Positions 29,127 to 31,518 of a stretch of DNA of 31,518 nucleotides are shown here, piece by piece. Source of the stretch: Zancudomyces culisetae (lineage: Eukaryota; Kickxellomycota; Harpellomycetes; Harpellales; Legeriomycetaceae); assembly GCA_001969505.1 (NCBI GenBank), contig LSSK01001583.1, positions 1 to 31,518 of the forward strand, read 5' to 3'. The notes under the pieces are model-generated. The model was not told the DNA's origin. It saw only the letters and a program-made list of their open reading frames with translations, and ran no database searches. How positions within the stretch are numbered: the stretch's first letter is position 1; each line of letters opens with the position of its first letter. The translations under genes were made by a program, and so were the position numbers.

Positions 29127-30476
29127 TTACTTGTAGATTTTAATGATTATCACAATCAGGAATAGAAGGATCACAAATCCACCAACGCAATATGCTAGTA
29201 CCTTGTTTCTTGTTAAACTACAAAATTAATTCCCTTTCAAATGTTAGCTCAATAACCATACTAGAACTACATTCTAGGTGATCGCACTTACCTTCTTAAC
29301 ATTGAGTCAACCAAGTGCTCTGCATTTCCAATGCTAAAATCAATATCAAACATCTATCGGAAACGAGAGACATAAATATCCAAATATTAATAACGGGTTG
29401 TTTCCCAGCAAATATAGGTAGCATGTATACGTTATTAGCACTTACTCTATTCCTTGAATGTACAATTTGTTCCCTCTGTGATCTCAAGTCATTTAATATA
29501 TTCGAGCCAACGGCCTCTACAAGTTTGTAAATATAACGACCATGTAATCAGTACGTCTCTAAGCGCTAGTGCTTTACAAGTATATATGTTACTTTTTCAA
29601 AAAAAAAAATAGTACCTGCTTCCACAGCCAGTCTGTGACTTTCTTGAAGCCGATAACCCGCACTGTGCAGTGCATCAGATCCATCTAATAAATGAGAGTG
29701 CTGGTCACGCCCGTTTTCGTATTCAAGGCTATAGTCACGACCGTTAGCACGGTTTCCGAGTAGTGCAGCTCTGTTCGCCTCATTGTCTCCATTTTTGGCT
29801 GTTATTTTAACCTAAAAATAAATACATTTACACTTATTGATTAATTCTTGCTCCTCTCCTCTCCTTTCCCTTCCACAGCACAAGACCACTAATATTATCT
29901 GCCATTATTTAGCATCTCTGACTGAAATACCTGTGTACAAAATATTAAAATCTATTTCCTGAATCAATGCTGGATAAAATAAACATACCAACTCAGTTCT
30001 GAATCGCTCGACAGTTTTTTTGAACTCTTTAACGTCCGCGGATGCCTCATTTCTCTCGGCGCTTCGTAATTCATATACATCAACCTCCATTTGTTCAATC
30101 TATCCAGAAAAGGTTATTAACTTTTATTTAAAAACCTTCAAACTATTCTCAATCGCTTTTCTTTAAATGCACTTTGATTTCTCTATTAAAGATAATCGAT
30201 AAAAATAACCTAGCGATATGTTGCATCATTATTTACCAGCTCCAATGCTTCATCTATCTGTGCCTTTATCTTTTTCGCATTCTGTCTATTTAAGCCTAAA
30301 AAAGAAACATTTCCGGGTTTAACAAATCATCAGATGCAGCCAATACAATAAATACTCAAGTTAAATGGATAGTAAAACATACTTTTGTCCCCATTCAGTG
30401 CGTTTGCCAAATTCAATTCGATTTCCGAAATCAAGGTAGCACATTCCTCTCTATGGTGCTCGAATATCGCCTCCAT
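29127..30476 (-). CDS. VTI1: Vti1 v-/Qb-SNARE, seven exons
   Basis: Vti1 is the Qb-SNARE for Golgi, endosome and vacuole fusion. I place exons at 30476-30383, 30295-30237, 30099-29989, 29811-29616, 29516-29446, 29353-29292 and 29217-29127. They total 684 nt and encode 227 residues; S. cerevisiae Vti1 has 217. Donors are GTATGT, GTAAAT, GTATGT, GTACTA, GTAAGT and GTAAGT, and all six acceptors are TAG. Introns are 87, 137, 177, 99, 92 and 74 nt. The N-terminal domain (MEAIFEHHREECATLISEIE) resembles the three-helix Vti1 bundle. The SNARE motif has AGYRLQESHRLAVEAEAVGS, then ILNDLRSQREQIVHSRNR, with Gln167 the likely zero-layer residue. The C-terminal anchor is LAYCVGGFVILLFLIVIIIK, ending KIYK. 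Phases close across all junctions, which strongly supports the model. The upstream gene is a mannosyltransferase in the same direction. Confidence 0.95.
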
Positions 30477-31012
30477 GGTTTGTTTTAGATAACTATTATA
30501 CTTGCTTGAAATATACTTTGATTAACAACCAATTTTCTATCTTTGGTTTGCAAGTAGTATTAGTATACAAATTCCGATATTTTTTTTGAAGCAACAAGAG
30601 CATATTTATGCCAAAACTAAATTGAGGAATTTTGAGCAAAGCCAATAAGCTTTAAACCTGACCAATTCTTCCACATGGACTTGTGTTCCAAGCTGTGTTA
30701 TTTGTGCCAGCAGCTACACTAAATAAAGGGATGGTAATAATTTTTTATCTTGTCTCCTTTGATGGCAAATTTTGCCCAAGCTAAAAAATTACTTCCACTC
30801 GTTTCTGGTATTTATTTACGCTAAAAGAAATATAAGTAAACCAACAGTGTACCAATGCTGATTATATGACTTTAATGGTTTATTCATCGAATAAGAATAA
30901 CACCCACTCTACTTAAAGGAATATATATGTAACTATCTTGCAAAGTAGCTCGAGACTAATTCACTGCTAATTTTCCTGAATATTATAATTTAAAGATATA
31001 AAATAGTAGATT
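30477..31012. other. VTI1 upstream region and mannosyltransferase 3' flank
   Basis: The 536-bp AT-rich interval between two minus-strand genes should contain the VTI1 promoter and the 3' end of the mannosyltransferase mRNA. No distinct motif or additional ORF was recognised. Confidence 0.5.
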
Positions 31013-31518
31013 TCATGCCAACACCTTTGGCTTCACCGAATTTATAATGTCCCAGCGTCTTCTACACTTGAACCTGAATTCACCCATTTTTTTACTATCA
31101 CAAATACACTTCCCAATCTTATCAGAATTCGCTGGACAGAATCCCATTTTTGGGTGGTAGTAGCCAACATCACTAAAATGATGCACTTGTTCCTTTTTTA
31201 AAAACATCGCTGCAGCGATAGTGTGAACCGGCGCATCTCCCCATCTTTCGTAAAAGAATCCCCCTTCACGATCTAAAAAGTCGAAAAAATCTTCGTACTT
31301 CTTTGATCGATAAAAACTCAGATCTGCTATTTCAAAGTTGGTCCAAAAGTGACAGCCATTGTACTTCTTCCCATCCTCGCTGACATATTTAATAAAGTTC
31401 TCTGGTTCTATGTGTTGTGGGTACTTGTCCATAAACTTGAGCACTGAATCCCATAGTGTAGGTATTGTTGCCATGAACTCCATTGGTGCCATATTCCAAC
31501 CATAAACTAACTTGTTTT
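31013..31518 (-). CDS. Alpha-1,2-mannosyltransferase of the KRE2/MNT1/KTR family (GT15), 3' part
   Basis: The frame stays open to the right edge, so only the C-terminal 168 or so residues are present. In these type II Golgi membrane enzymes the catalytic domain adds alpha-1,2-mannose from GDP-mannose to O- and N-glycans. The visible part has NKLVYGWNMAPMEFMATIPT, then CHFWTNFEIADLSFYRS and GGFFYERWGDAPVHTIAAAMF. NFEIAD includes the Glu proposed as the nucleophile in Kre2/Mnt1. The cysteine-rich end (GFCPANSDKIGKCICD, then FKCRRRWD) is also typical. The stop is TGA at 31015-31013. Which KTR/KRE2 paralogue it is cannot be decided without the N-terminal part, so I give no symbol. The N-terminal cytoplasmic tail and membrane anchor lie beyond the window. 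Confidence 0.95.
   Translation of the reverse strand, partial: NKLVYGWNMAPMEFMATIPTLWDSVLKFMDKYPQHIEPENFIKYVSEDGKKYNGCHFWTNFEIADLSFYRSKKYEDFFDFLDREGGFFYERWGDAPVHTIAAAMFLKKEQVHHFSDVGYYHPKMGFCPANSDKIGKCICDSKKMGEFRFKCRRRWDIINSVKPKVLA

Overview
This window looks like nuclear DNA from an ascomycete budding yeast (Saccharomycotina) or a close relative. It is AT-rich and carries fungal-type genes: INO80, ERF4, ETR1, DCS1, VTI1 and a KRE2/MNT1-family mannosyltransferase. CTG codons fall on leucines that are near-invariant in the INO80 ATPase core, so the lineage reads CTG as leucine and is not a CUG-Ser (Candida-type) yeast. VTI1 needs seven exons and DCS1 two. Every intron I place ends in TAG. Such intron density is high for a budding yeast and hints at an early-branching lineage, but I cannot name a genus.

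Layout, left to right. 1-5.2 kb: apparent relics (the C-terminal end of a WDR6/Trm734-like WD40 protein, and the DNA-binding half of a Tc1/mariner transposase), then an intact ETR1 on the minus strand, then a small exon-like ORF. 5.6-8.1 kb: a DUF2419 (queuosine-salvage, Qng1-like) gene on the plus strand, then DCS1 (minus, one intron). 8.7-11.2 kb: an 822-residue coiled-coil/disordered protein on the minus strand that I do not recognise. 12.0-12.3 kb: a second small ORF that appears related to the one at 4.8-5.1 kb. 12.3-16.3 kb: about 4 kb with no convincing gene. 16.3-22.5 kb: INO80 (plus). 22.6-25.5 kb: ERF4 (minus), convergent with INO80 with only 89 bp between stop codons. 25.5-28.2 kb: a second large gene-poor stretch. 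28.2-31.5 kb: a small basic protein candidate, seven-exon VTI1, and the 3' part of a KTR/KRE2-family mannosyltransferase that runs off the right edge, all on the minus strand.

The genes do not form one pathway. They cover chromatin remodelling (INO80), Ras palmitoylation (ERF4), mRNA cap scavenging (DCS1), fatty-acid enoyl reduction (ETR1), Golgi/endosomal fusion (VTI1) and Golgi O/N-mannosylation (KTR). INO80 and ERF4 stand out because both are enlarged by simple-sequence repeats. I see no CRISPR array, rRNA, convincing tRNA or intact mobile element. Items most worth a second look are the A/B small-ORF pair, the Qng1-like gene, the truncated WDR6-like and transposase fragments, the VTI1 intron set, and a GC-rich nested inverted repeat next to a TCACGTGA site at 28.52-28.60 kb.
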